NCBI GenBank assembly: GCA_900128395.1
Contig: LT649654.1
Span: 1 to 17,239 of the forward strand
From: Stramenopiles sp. TOSAG23-2
Taxonomy: Eukaryota; Sar
DNA length: 17,239 nucleotides
Direction of reading: 5' to 3'
Of this stretch, positions 7,467 to 15,883 are shown one piece after another. Each line of letters begins with the position of its first letter. Position 1 is the stretch's first letter. The position numbers and the translations under genes are program-made. The notes beneath the pieces are model-generated. The model did not search any database. It was not told where the DNA came from and was given only the letters and a program-made list of their open reading frames with translations.

Positions 7467-8528
7467 ATGAGTAGTGTAGTATTAAAGCAAGGTATATCCA
7501 AAGCAAATAAATTTAGTGTTGTTTTAGGTACAATGACATTTGGTTGGAATAAAGCATCAAATGTATGTGATGATGAAGTATCGAAACAAATGATGGAAAC
7601 ATTTGCTACGTCCAATGCGGAACACGTAGAAGTAGATACGGCATATTTGTATTCAGATGGCGAGACTGAAAATATAATCGGGCGTGTATTACCATCATTA
7701 ACAGGAAATTCATCGTCTAAGTTAGAAATTGCTACTAAAGTAGCACCTTGGTCTAATTTAATTTCTGGCAAAGGTGGTGTCCATGGTGCAAGTGGTGGTG
7801 CAGGTGGATTAAGACCTGATATGATACGTTTACAACTTGAAACGTCATTGAAGCGAATGCAAGTGGACAAAGTTCAATTACTATATTTACACGCACCTGA
7901 TGTTGAAACACCATTAATTGAAACATTAACGGCAATTGATCAATTGCACAAAGAAGGTAAATTTATAGAATTAGGTTTATCAAATTTCAGTGCATGGGAA
8001 ACGGTGGAAGTATGGCATATATGTGATAAAAATGGATTTGTGAAACCAACAGTATATCAAGGAATGTATAATGCAATTGCAAGGCAAGTTGAACGCGAAC
8101 TATTCCCTGCATTGAAACGCCATGGGATTCGATTTTTATGTTACAATCCATTAGCAGCTGGTTTATTAACTGGTAAACATGATTTTTCAAAAGAACCATC
8201 AGATGGAAGATTTAAAAACAATAGCATGTATATGGATCGATATTGGAAAAAAGAATATTTTGATGCATTATTAAAAGTCCAACAAGCATGTGATGCAGCA
8301 GGGGAAACTTCCCTTGCCAATGTCAGTTTAAGATGGTTAAAACACCATTCCATGCTTGATCATAAAGTTGGCGATGGTGTTATTATTGGTGCTAGTTCCA
8401 TGACACATTTAAATGCAAATTTAAAAGCATGTGATGATGGAAAACCATTAGCGGATGGTATTGTAAAAGCGTTTGATGATGCATGGGAAATATGTAGAGA
8501 TGTATGTCCAAAATATTTTAGGCCGTAG
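7467..8528 (+). CDS. AKR7-type NADPH-dependent aldo-keto reductase
   Basis: 353 residues, intronless. It aligns throughout, from memory, with the AKR7 (aflatoxin-aldehyde/succinic-semialdehyde reductase) family: LGTMTFGW (20-27), EVDTAYLYSDGETE (55-68), ETSLKRMQVDKVQLLYLHAP (125-144), GKFIELGLSNFSAWE (164-178), TVYQGMYNAIARQVERELFP (195-214), YNPLAAGLLTGK (226-237) and the CPKYFRP end. The catalytic tetrad of the superfamily is present as Asp57, Tyr62, Lys91 and His142 in a TIM barrel. AKR7 enzymes reduce dicarbonyl and reactive aldehyde substrates; the actual substrate is not known. A Gly-rich insertion, GKGGVHGASGGAGG (101-114), follows the Lys91 strand and looks lineage-specific. The stop lies 14 bp from the stop of the convergent ARID gene. 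Confidence 0.95.
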   Translation: MSSVVLKQGISKANKFSVVLGTMTFGWNKASNVCDDEVSKQMMETFATSNAEHVEVDTAYLYSDGETENIIGRVLPSLTGNSSSKLEIATKVAPWSNLISGKGGVHGASGGAGGLRPDMIRLQLETSLKRMQVDKVQLLYLHAPDVETPLIETLTAIDQLHKEGKFIELGLSNFSAWETVEVWHICDKNGFVKPTVYQGMYNAIARQVERELFPALKRHGIRFLCYNPLAAGLLTGKHDFSKEPSDGRFKNNSMYMDRYWKKEYFDALLKVQQACDAAGETSLANVSLRWLKHHSMLDHKVGDGVIIGASSMTHLNANLKACDDGKPLADGIVKAFDDAWEICRDVCPKYFRP

Positions 8529-8542
8529 AATATCCATCATCA

Positions 8543-10870
8543 TCATCGTCTCCTTGGTTGCGTCCAAATAAAACCACCATATGATTGTCTTCCACCTCCT
8601 CCCATCATCATCATATTATCATTATCGGTATTAGTAGTAGTATTATTACTTGAATTATCATCATCATCATCATGATGATGTGATGTGACATTTGCAGCAA
8701 CTCTACTAAATTCATCCTCATCTTCCGTAGCTTCTTCTTCATCCTCTGTTACTTCATCATTATCATTTTTATCTATGACTACTGCTACTTTTTTTTTCAC
8801 TTTCTTTTTTTTCTTTTTTTTCTTTTTCTTCTTTTTCTTTTTGTCGTCATTATCATTATTGCTGCTTGTACTACTGCCATTATTACGTGCATCATTAGTA
8901 TGATGCCATGAAACTTTTGCATTGAAACTTCTTTCTTCTTCGCGACGATTTAATTCTTCTGCTTTTTGATGTTTTCTTAATTGTCTTTCTTTCAAAGTTG
9001 CTATTCTACGGTCTAATTTAAGCACTTTATCTTGATCTCTTTTACGACTTGCTGCTTCTCGATATCGTTCACGTTCCCGTTGTTGTTCTAATTTCATTTG
9101 CTCACGTTGTAATGCTAATTGTCTTTTCCTTTCCTCGCGTTCTTTTCGTTCTGCTTCTTCGCGTTTTAAAATTTGCTTACGACGAATTTCATCTTGTTCT
9201 GCTTTTTTCATTTTATCGTATTTATTACGAATAGCACGTGAACTAATTCGACGACCTTCTTTCTCATGTTTTGCAATTTCTTCTTGTTCGAATTTCATAA
9301 ATTCAGCATCTTCCTCTTCTGTACTATTATTCTTTTTTTTTCCAAGTCTTTTATCGATAATTTGTCGTCGCAATAAATATACTTCATCTTTTCGTGCTTT
9401 GTATCTTTTCCATGCTTCATATTTAAATTCTGTATTGACTGATGGATTTAACGGCTGTGTTGGAAATGGTTTATCTAACTCTTCCTTTAAATTCAACGTT
9501 TTCTTTTGCCACCATGCAACGTAATGGGGGATACATAAACTTTTTTTACCCCACGGTCCTCTTTGCCATCCAGATGTTGAACGTGCACCACAATATCTAC
9601 ACCATGGCAAACCATTTTCTGTTAATTCTACGTAAATGCTTGGATCTAAAATTTTTATACAAATACCACTTTCCCAACTTTTTTTATCTGGATACTCTGG
9701 AAGTGGCTTTTCCTCTTCCTCTTCTGTTTCTTGTTGTTCTACTTCAGCAACCGTAGTAGTTGTCGTCGTCGTTGTAGTAGTAGTAGTTGTTGTGGTCGCT
9801 GTACTATTATTGTTATTATTGTTGTTGTTATTGCCATCTGTCTTTTTCTTCTTTTCTTCTTTTTTTCTTTCTAATTCTCTTCTTCTATCTTCCATTGCTT
9901 GTTTCTTTGCTGCAATTTTAATATTATTTTCATATTCTACTTGCCTCTCCTTTGCCGCAGCTTCATCGTCTATGATTTTTTTCTCTAATATCTTCTTTTC
10001 CTCTACTAATGCTTCAATTTCTTCATTATACACATCCTGTAATGCTTTTTCATAATCCTCCTTCTTCTTCTCCACTACTACTTCATCTTCATTATTATTA
10101 TTGTTATCATCTTCATCATCGTCATTGTTGTTATTATTAATATCATCATCATTAGAATCAAAATACTTTTCCATTTCGTATTCAAAAAAATATTTTTCAT
10201 ATGCACTTCTTAATTGATACCCTGCACTACTGACAAATCGATAACCTAATCGTTCTCGAACTTTTTGCCAATCACGATTATCCACCACTTCATCATATCC
10301 ACCAAAATAATCCACAGCTTCTTTTAATTCTTTTGGTTCAATAATTTCACCACTACAACGCATTTTTTTAATAGTTGAATTAGGAAATAAATACATACTT
10401 TCATTTCTTGGTGATGATGATTTTTTCCGTTTATTACTACCACCATTATTGTCCCTTGCATCTGAATTATTTTCATTTTTTCTTTTCTTACTACTACTAC
10501 TACTACTATTATTATTATTATTATATTGTTGAGTAGTAGGTGAAGAAGAAGTTTTTAAGCTTCCATCGTCATCGATTAAAACTTTTTCAACTTTTAAATT
10601 GATCCATGATGTTTTCCCATCTGAGTATACGACTTTATGGTAGACATTTCCTTGTGCTTGTTCACAATCGACAATTGCAGCTGCATGCCATTTTCTATCA
10701 AGTGCTTGATAAACTCTAATTTCTTTTCCTACGTTTTCATTTGCAAGAAGATTTCTACTATAACTATCTGTATCATCAATGGATAAATATGTTTTATTAT
10801 CATTTCGTAAACGTATTGCACGTACTTTTATTGCCTTTTTATTATTGTCGTCATGATCATAATAACTCAT
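8543..10870 (-). CDS. Chromatin protein with Tudor-like, ARID and GATA-like zinc-finger domains
   Basis: 775 residues, intronless. Residues 45-97 (VGKEIRVYQALDRKWHAAAI... YSDGKTSWINL) match the Tudor-like fold seen in MSH6/ATX-type chromatin proteins. Residues about 160-236 carry the ARID core: GGYDEVVDNRDWQKVRERLG then SSAGYQLRSAYEKYFFEYE. Residues 421-450 form a GATA-like finger, WCRYCGARSTSGWQRGPWG then LCIPH, with ligands Cys424, Cys427, Cys446 and His449; the usual fourth Cys is His. Charged coiled coils lie at about 265-345 and 520-650. Low-complexity runs include Thr (359-373), Lys (677-690) and Asp/Asn blocks. The domains imply a nuclear DNA- and possibly histone-tail-binding regulator. 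I know no family with exactly this order, so no gene name is given. ATG at 10870 follows an AT-rich leader and begins just before the conserved Tudor region. Confidence 0.9.
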   Translation of the reverse strand: MSYYDHDDNNKKAIKVRAIRLRNDNKTYLSIDDTDSYSRNLLANENVGKEIRVYQALDRKWHAAAIVDCEQAQGNVYHKVVYSDGKTSWINLKVEKVLIDDDGSLKTSSSPTTQQYNNNNNSSSSSSKKRKNENNSDARDNNGGSNKRKKSSSPRNESMYLFPNSTIKKMRCSGEIIEPKELKEAVDYFGGYDEVVDNRDWQKVRERLGYRFVSSAGYQLRSAYEKYFFEYEMEKYFDSNDDDINNNNNDDDEDDNNNNNEDEVVVEKKKEDYEKALQDVYNEEIEALVEEKKILEKKIIDDEAAAKERQVEYENNIKIAAKKQAMEDRRRELERKKEEKKKKTDGNNNNNNNNNSTATTTTTTTTTTTTTTTVAEVEQQETEEEEEKPLPEYPDKKSWESGICIKILDPSIYVELTENGLPWCRYCGARSTSGWQRGPWGKKSLCIPHYVAWWQKKTLNLKEELDKPFPTQPLNPSVNTEFKYEAWKRYKARKDEVYLLRRQIIDKRLGKKKNNSTEEEDAEFMKFEQEEIAKHEKEGRRISSRAIRNKYDKMKKAEQDEIRRKQILKREEAERKEREERKRQLALQREQMKLEQQRERERYREAASRKRDQDKVLKLDRRIATLKERQLRKHQKAEELNRREEERSFNAKVSWHHTNDARNNGSSTSSNNDNDDKKKKKKKKKKKKKKVKKKVAVVIDKNDNDEVTEDEEEATEDEDEFSRVAANVTSHHHDDDDDNSSNNTTTNTDNDNMMMMGGGGRQSYGGFIWTQPRRR
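8567..8572 (+). promoter_or_regulatory. Candidate poly(A) signal for the aldo-keto reductase, inside the ARID gene
   Basis: AATAAA begins 39 nt after the aldo-keto reductase stop and lies within the last codons of the gene on the opposite strand. It is the nearest such hexamer, so the two mRNAs would overlap tail to tail. Confidence 0.4.
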
Positions 10871-11204
10871 TGTTGTTATGTAATAAAATGATATGTTTGT
10901 ATTATGTAATGTGATGTTGTTGTTATTTAAAGGTGTATATATCTATCTGTATATCTATATCAACTACTAGTATATATTCATTTCTCAATGTGTTGTGTGT
11001 GGCAATGCGTGAATGTCATTGTTGATGCTGTGGTGTGGTGGTGGAGATGATGAGCGTGTGGGAGTCGCGAATGAAGGATGATAGGGTATTATCAATAGTT
11101 GTACTTAGTACTATACTATATTAGAATATATACATGGACAGGATAAGAAACACTTTATATACCCACATTCTATATATGGGACAAGATCTTATATGGTACT
11201 GGTA
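10871..11204. other. Intergenic region upstream of the ARID gene
   Basis: No gene seen. It must contain the ARID gene promoter and the lipase 3' end (both minus strand). A GC-richer patch at about 11030-11080 (GAGCGTGTGGGAGTCGCG) and a short GTACTTAGTAC palindrome near 11100 stand out from the AT background. Confidence 0.4.
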
Positions 11205-12239
11205 TTACTTTGAACAAGGACCTGCATTTAATCCATAATATCCTGTATGATCACTAGGTTTTAATTGAGTTATCTTTAATGAATCCGAGCAAGATGGATC
11301 TTCCCCACTTCCATTGCATACATATGTTGTACCATTTGGTGCAATCCAGACTTCATTGCTTATATGATGATAATGAGCACCAAGTGTATTGCCATCAGGA
11401 GGTAAATGGGGTACGATATCTGCTTTATTAACAATACGATATGGTTTACTACCAAAAATATCAAAAAGTTGATTAGTAAATGATTGACTAAAATTATGAT
11501 TACCTGTTCTTGGTTGCCCCATCGTATACATATATAATTTTCTTTTCCCCCCATTACTTGTTGTTGTAAATAAACCAGGTGTTTGCGTTTGATTACTCAT
11601 AAAATCTGCCATCATCAATGTACTTACAGATGCACCCATTGAATGTCCACTAATAGCAACTTCATAATCTTTTGTATTTGGATATTTATTAAATACATTA
11701 TTAATAGCATTTTTTACATCGTTTTTTAAATAATTCCATGCATCTAAAAAACCATGATGTACATATGCACTTGAACCGTACATTGGATATTGCTTTTGCC
11801 AAAATTCGAAATCTAATAACCAATCCTCAAATGAACTATCAAGTGTACCACGTATAATAATATATATCGTTTTATGAATATCTGAAATTCCAATTAATGC
11901 TAATAAATTTTTATGATCTTTTATTATTAATTGTATATTATCTGTTGGTGACGTAAAGAACATATTTTTAACACATCGACTGCAATTCCATGCTGCTAAA
12001 TGTGATGTCGGACAAAGTACAGCTGCATTTAAATACATGAGTGATTTCCCAACACTTGCAGAATAGTTATTGTTGTTGTTTGTATCATCATCAACAACAA
12101 TATTAAGAATAATTTTCTTTGTCGTTTTATTACTATTTACAGGATAAATATATAATAATAATAATGATAATAATATTGTAACTATGTATGTAATCGTTAC
12201 AGTATATCTTCTTTTTAGAAAGTGGTATTTGTATTGCAT
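11205..12239 (-). CDS. Class 3 (fungal-type) lipase, secretory or membrane-anchored
   Basis: 344 residues, intronless. An uncleaved signal anchor or signal peptide spans about residues 12-33. The alpha/beta-hydrolase follows: YIIIRGTLDSSFEDWLLDFE (126-145), the nucleophile elbow GHSMG (198-202, Ser200), TMGQPRTGN (239-247), NKADIVPHLPP (271-281, Asp274) and DHTGYYG (330-336, His331), which together give the Ser-Asp-His triad of the lipase class 3 family. NAAVLCPTSHLAAWNCSRC (71-89) matches the Cys-rich N-terminal segment of secreted members. Sequons at N37, N58, N85, N216, N249, N302 and N309 and paired Cys residues fit the secretory pathway. Expected reaction: ester hydrolysis of acylglycerols or related lipids; the substrate is unknown. 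Upstream lies a 117-bp tandem duplication. Confidence 0.94.
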   Translation of the reverse strand: MQYKYHFLKRRYTVTITYIVTILLSLLLLYIYPVNSNKTTKKIILNIVVDDDTNNNNNYSASVGKSLMYLNAAVLCPTSHLAAWNCSRCVKNMFFTSPTDNIQLIIKDHKNLLALIGISDIHKTIYIIIRGTLDSSFEDWLLDFEFWQKQYPMYGSSAYVHHGFLDAWNYLKNDVKNAINNVFNKYPNTKDYEVAISGHSMGASVSTLMMADFMSNQTQTPGLFTTTSNGGKRKLYMYTMGQPRTGNHNFSQSFTNQLFDIFGSKPYRIVNKADIVPHLPPDGNTLGAHYHHISNEVWIAPNGTTYVCNGSGEDPSCSDSLKITQLKPSDHTGYYGLNAGPCSK

Positions 12240-12291
12240 CCTTTTTTTATTTGAGGTGTATCTAAGTTGTTTATTACGTATACAAGTAGAT

Positions 12292-12524
12292 ATGTATTTT
12301 AATTGTTTGTATGGGGTAGTGTATGTCTGTACAGTATGATATATATATTCTTATGATTTATATGTATATTATTTATTATTATTGTAATGATATATATATT
12401 TTGCCCTTATGTATTTTAATTGTTTGTATGGGGTAGTGTATGTCTGTACAGTATGATATATATTCTTATGATTTATATGTATATTATTTATTATTATTGT
12501 AATGATGTATATATATTTTGCCCT
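12292..12524. repeat. Tandem duplication, period 117 bp
   Basis: Copies 12292-12408 and 12409-12524 abut. Both begin ATGTATTTTAATTGTTTG and end TTTTGCCCTT. They differ only in the lengths of AT microsatellite stretches. The pair sits about 50 bp upstream of the lipase ATG (minus strand), in its probable promoter. Confidence 0.92.
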
Positions 12525-12956
12525 TATTACATATATACACAGTACCTGGTAAGTACCTGGTAGACTATAATAAAGGCTTCTTCTTGGTATGATGTAATGG
12601 TATTAGCATGATAATATGAGTAATGTGGATCCCAGAGATGGTGCGATGCGCGGATGTCAAAGAGAACGTGCATAGTCGTCTACCAGGCATTTAATACTGG
12701 CATACTATACTGCTTTGATATTTTCAAACACATTTATATATATTTCATATTTCAAATAATAATATAATATAATATATTAGCAGTTGCTATACTGCCAGAC
12801 TGTGGTATATATACAATATACATATGTATAAATTAAAATCAATACAAGAGAGACATATATATATACAACAAATAAACAAACATACTGTACCATACCATAC
12901 CATACAATACAAAATAACTGACATCATAATACACGATATAATAAAACAACAAGATT
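12525..12956. other. Divergent intergenic region between lipase and IQ-motif gene
   Basis: No gene seen. TACCTGG occurs twice in tandem at 12543-12560. CCTGGTAGAC (12556-12565) and GTCTACCAGG (12678-12687) form a perfect 10-bp inverted pair about 112 bp apart around a GC-richer core (GATGCGCGG near 12645-12655). The A-rich stretch before 12957 is the likely leader of the IQ-motif gene, with CATAC repeats near 12881-12905. Confidence 0.5.
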
Positions 12957-13649
12957 ATGTATAAAAATAAACACCAAGCGGCAATACAAATTCAAAAAAT
13001 ATGGCGTGGTTATTACATAAGAGAAACATATATCAAAAAAATTAGACGCTTATATGAAAAAATTATATTGCAAATGGAAAATGTTTGTTGCTTACCAGAA
13101 GCACTTGTTGAAATTGGATGGAAGCATCGAAATAAATTATGTCGTCCTAATTTATCAGCACCGTCATCACCTCCTAAGAAAAGTACTAAAAGTAATACGA
13201 ACAATAATAATATAGAATCACAAACAACAACAACAACAACAACAAAAAGTACTATATCGTCTGAACCAACAAAAAGTTTTGTTGTTAATAATACACAAAC
13301 CGATGATATGGATAACATAACTGAAAAAAAAGAAGACTCCGGACGTAATAATAATGAACAACTAGTAGAAGATAGTTATGAAATTGATAGTTTAAATAAT
13401 GATGTTGAAAATTTAGAGGATGAACCTTCTGATAATAGTTTTTTAATAATTGAAGATGGTGATGATTCAATAGATAATATATTTGAAAATAATCAAACTA
13501 CAAATTGTGAAAACGAAAATAATAATAAGAAGAATGAGAAGAAATATATAAATGAAGATGAGAAAAATTCAGTTGTAATTGTAGCAGAAGAAGTAATTAC
13601 AACAGATGATGTGATACAAAAAGTGTCAACAAAAGATGATAAAGAATGA
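12957..13649 (+). CDS. IQ-motif protein, N-terminal part (frame broken by duplication)
   Basis: 230 codons. Residues 8-22, AAIQIQKIWRGYYIR, are a textbook IQ motif (IQxxxRGxxxR), which in known proteins binds calmodulin or myosin-type light chains. Residues 23-60 are helical and basic (ending GWKHRNKLCRP); the rest is acidic, Asn/Thr/Asp-rich and probably disordered. Family not recognised. The frame ends at TGA 13647-13649, just after the junction of a 112-bp tandem duplication. Removing one unit makes 12957-14874 a single frame of 602 codons including the stop (1918 - 112 = 1806 = 3 x 602), so this and the next entry are one gene. Either the duplication is real and truncates the protein, or it is an assembly error. 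Confidence 0.85.
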   Translation: MYKNKHQAAIQIQKIWRGYYIRETYIKKIRRLYEKIILQMENVCCLPEALVEIGWKHRNKLCRPNLSAPSSPPKKSTKSNTNNNNIESQTTTTTTTKSTISSEPTKSFVVNNTQTDDMDNITEKKEDSGRNNNEQLVEDSYEIDSLNNDVENLEDEPSDNSFLIIEDGDDSIDNIFENNQTTNCENENNNKKNEKKYINEDEKNSVVIVAEEVITTDDVIQKVSTKDDKE

Positions 13650-13755
13650 GAAGAAATATATAAATGAAGATGAGAAAAATTCAGTTGTAATTGTAGCAGA
13701 AGAAGTAATTACAACAGATGATGTGATACAAAAAGTGTCAACAAAAGATGATAAA
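13532..13755. repeat. In-gene tandem duplication, period 112 bp
   Basis: Units 13532-13643 and 13644-13755 abut and appear identical, beginning GAATGAGAAGAAATATATAA and ending AAAAGATGATAAA. 112 is not a multiple of three, so the duplication shifts the IQ-motif gene into an immediate stop. No AG|GT occurs in the unit, so a whole-unit GT-AG intron that would splice the extra copy out is not available. Confidence 0.95.
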
Positions 13756-14874
13756 AAAGAGATTCATGATGATGATGATGATGATAATAGAAATAATAAT
13801 ACATCAATAAATGATGATGAAATTTCATTTGATAATGTTGAAATTGAAGTTTCTATAATTAATAGTACATTTGATAATGAAGGAGAAACTACGTTGAGTG
13901 TAGACAATACTATACTTGATGAACTACAAGAAGAAGAAGAAGAAGCAAGTATTGTAGATGACAAGACGACAAATCATAACGAAGAGGAAGAAAAAAATCA
14001 ACAAGAACAAGACGAAAACGGTGATGATGATGATGAAGAAATAGAAAATTCAATAAATTATGATGATAGTGAAATTGTACTATATATTGATGAAGATAGT
14101 TTAAGTAATAGCGACAATGATGAAAGTAATATAATAGAAGATAGTAATCTCGATTTTAATATCAATGATAAGAATTTAGGTAATAATCGTGAAAGAAAGG
14201 AAATCAACGATAATAAAAGAACTATGGTTCATGATGAAACTGTTGATACAGCATTATATGAACAATCTTTCATCGCTTTTTTAAAAGATATAAACGAACG
14301 TGTATCTCCTCAACCAAACGATGATAATAATAATAATGATGATGATGATGATGATAATTCAAAAGGATTGAACGACAACAACAACAATGTCAACTCAAAA
14401 GGAATACTACTGACAGAAACTACCAATAGCAATGTGACAAATAATAATACAAAGAAAATTAAAGTAGCATCTATGCCGTGGAATAATGATTCGAGCAAAC
14501 ATATAAATAGTGATTCCAATAAAAAGATTGCTGCACAGGATATATCAAAACCTAAAAGTAGTAATAATGATAATGAATTATCAAAAAAACAAATGACTGA
14601 TGATGATCATGATGATGCTGCCGAGGAAGTAGTAATGAAAAAAACAAAAGCTTTTGTCGAAAGTCCATCTAAATCGACGGCAACGACTACTTATTTACAA
14701 CACGAGACTTCTACAAGTAAGCCTGCCAATAATGGTACAACTAGCAGCAAAAAATCACCAACTAGAACATCACCCCATCGGCCAACGAATATACATAGAA
14801 ATGTAAAAATGTTTTCTGGTTCAAGATTTTTAAAATTATTAAGCTCTCCAAAGATTATAGATGATGATGAATAA
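13636..14874 (+). CDS. IQ-motif protein, C-terminal part (frame continues after duplication)
   Basis: Open for 412 codons from an ATG at 13636 that is out of frame with the native gene for its first few bases. Native sequence resumes at about 13644 with KNEKKYINEDEKNSVVIVAE, repeating the end of the N-terminal part. Mostly acidic Asp/Glu/Asn-rich low complexity. More ordered-looking pieces are TALYEQSFIAFLKDINERV near residues 206-224 and the end HRPTNIHRNVKMFSGSRFLK. No known domain. Without the upstream IQ motif this piece is unlikely to be a gene of its own. The terminal codons are duplicated again at 14929-15030. Confidence 0.75.
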   Translation: MIKNEKKYINEDEKNSVVIVAEEVITTDDVIQKVSTKDDKKEIHDDDDDDNRNNNTSINDDEISFDNVEIEVSIINSTFDNEGETTLSVDNTILDELQEEEEEASIVDDKTTNHNEEEEKNQQEQDENGDDDDEEIENSINYDDSEIVLYIDEDSLSNSDNDESNIIEDSNLDFNINDKNLGNNRERKEINDNKRTMVHDETVDTALYEQSFIAFLKDINERVSPQPNDDNNNNDDDDDDNSKGLNDNNNNVNSKGILLTETTNSNVTNNNTKKIKVASMPWNNDSSKHINSDSNKKIAAQDISKPKSSNNDNELSKKQMTDDDHDDAAEEVVMKKTKAFVESPSKSTATTTYLQHETSTSKPANNGTTSSKKSPTRTSPHRPTNIHRNVKMFSGSRFLKLLSSPKIIDDDE

Positions 14875-15030
14875 AATTGCATGTGTGTGTAAGAGAGAGA
14901 GAGGGGGCCCCGGCAGCGAATAAGATCTATTTTTAAAATTATTAAGCTCTCCAAAGATTATAGATGATGATGAATAAAATTGCGTGTGTGTGTAAGAGAG
15001 AGAGAGAGAGGGCCGGCAGCGAATAAGATC
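14826..15030. repeat. Tandem duplication, period 103 bp, copying the IQ gene 3' end
   Basis: Copies 14826-14928 and 14929-15030 abut. Each contains the last ~16 codons and TAA of the IQ-motif gene, a GT/GA microsatellite and GGCAGCGAATAAGATC. They differ by a few bases (GCATGTG versus GCGTGTG, and the number of GA and G residues). The second copy places another AATAAA about 100 nt past the real stop, where it could serve as a poly(A) signal. Confidence 0.93.
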
Positions 15031-15160
15031 AACAAAAACAACACACGGTTTTTATTTTAAAAAGAATCTCAGATATTAAAAAATATGTGTATCATAAATA
15101 TATAGCACTTCGTAGACAACACTTTTAATATATTATACAAACTTCGTACGTCGTAAGAAG

Positions 15161-15187
15161 TATATATTGGTTTGTAACCAATATATA
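15161..15187. terminator. Strong hairpin in the convergent 3' region
   Basis: A perfect 12-bp inverted repeat, TATATATTGGTT - TGT - AACCAATATATA, lies between the convergent IQ-motif and CWC25 genes. A second, weaker one, TATCATAT-GCAT-ATATGATA, follows at about 15232-15251. A role in RNA 3'-end formation or a cruciform is possible but unproven, and eukaryotic genes do not need such hairpins to terminate. Confidence 0.35.
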
Positions 15188-15250
15188 TACATATATTTGG
15201 TTTAATTATCTTTTAAGTTATCATATCATATCATATGCATATATGATATA

Positions 15251-15383
15251 ATAATTTTACACTTCCCGTGCTAAGTAATATGCTCAATACTCAATCGCAA
15301 GAATAATATTATATCCTAAGTATATATATAGTAAAGCTCTAATGCACCTCTCTGCAAACTAATACTCTACAAGCATGAGTAGT
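15251..15383 (-). repeat. Dispersed element, copy B
   Basis: Reverse-complement relative of 1817-1952, about four-fifths identical by eye with indels in the middle. On the minus strand it reads CTACTCATGCTTGTAGAG, then TATTAGTTTGCAGA and GTGCATTAGAGCTT. It begins about 24 bp after the CWC25 stop, so it would lie in the CWC25 3'UTR in sense orientation. Confidence 0.75.
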
Positions 15384-15406
15384 GTACGAACACACACTTC
15401 TCTTTT

Positions 15407-15883
15407 TCACTGATACGAACTTTTACGACGAATAAACTCGTTCCCTTTACCATCTTGATTATCCTCCATGTAACGTTTCCGTTTTCCAATAATATATGAA
15501 GTTGGACCTAATGATGCATCATTATCATTATTGTTGTCATATTTATTACTGATATTATTATTATTATCTGTTACCGATGATGTATTGCTTAGATATTGCA
15601 ATCCAAAAGTTTTACCATTATTATTAGGAACGTTGCTACCGCGTTGATTTACATTGTTATTTGTATTTGCATTATTATTATTATTATTTACTAGTTGTAT
15701 CATTGAATCATCATCATTTCCACTACTATCATCACTATCACTACTTGATGAATCAAGTCTTTTATTTTTTTTATTTTGTTTCTTCAACTTTTTCTTTTCC
15801 TTTTTCCGTCTCTTCTTTTCTTTCTTTTTTTGAATCATCATCATTTCCACTACTATCATCACTATCACTACTTGATGAATCAA
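15407..15883 (-). CDS. CWC25: CWC25, C-terminal part (frame resumes after duplication)
   Basis: Open for 158 codons, but the first ~18 are an out-of-frame reading of the right-hand repeat unit. Native sequence begins at about 15830 with the repeated Lys-rich and SSSSDSDD block. It continues through an Asn-rich stretch to KTFGLQYL, which fits the YGLQ-type motif of the CWC25 C-terminal half, and ends RRKSSYQ. It is the tail of the gene at 16625 and not a separate gene. Confidence 0.82.
   Translation of the reverse strand: MIHQVVIVMIVVEMMMIQKKKEKKRRKKEKKKLKKQNKKNKRLDSSSSDSDDSSGNDDDSMIQLVNNNNNNANTNNNVNQRGSNVPNNNGKTFGLQYLSNTSSVTDNNNNISNKYDNNNDNDASLGPTSYIIGKRKRYMEDNQDGKGNEFIRRKSSYQ

Noticed and set aside
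13532-13755. Tandem duplication acting as a newly gained intron
   Set aside because: The model needs an AG|GT inside the unit so that one whole unit is removed. None is present here or in the 127-bp CWC25 unit, and the few GT/AG combinations I tried did not restore the frame.
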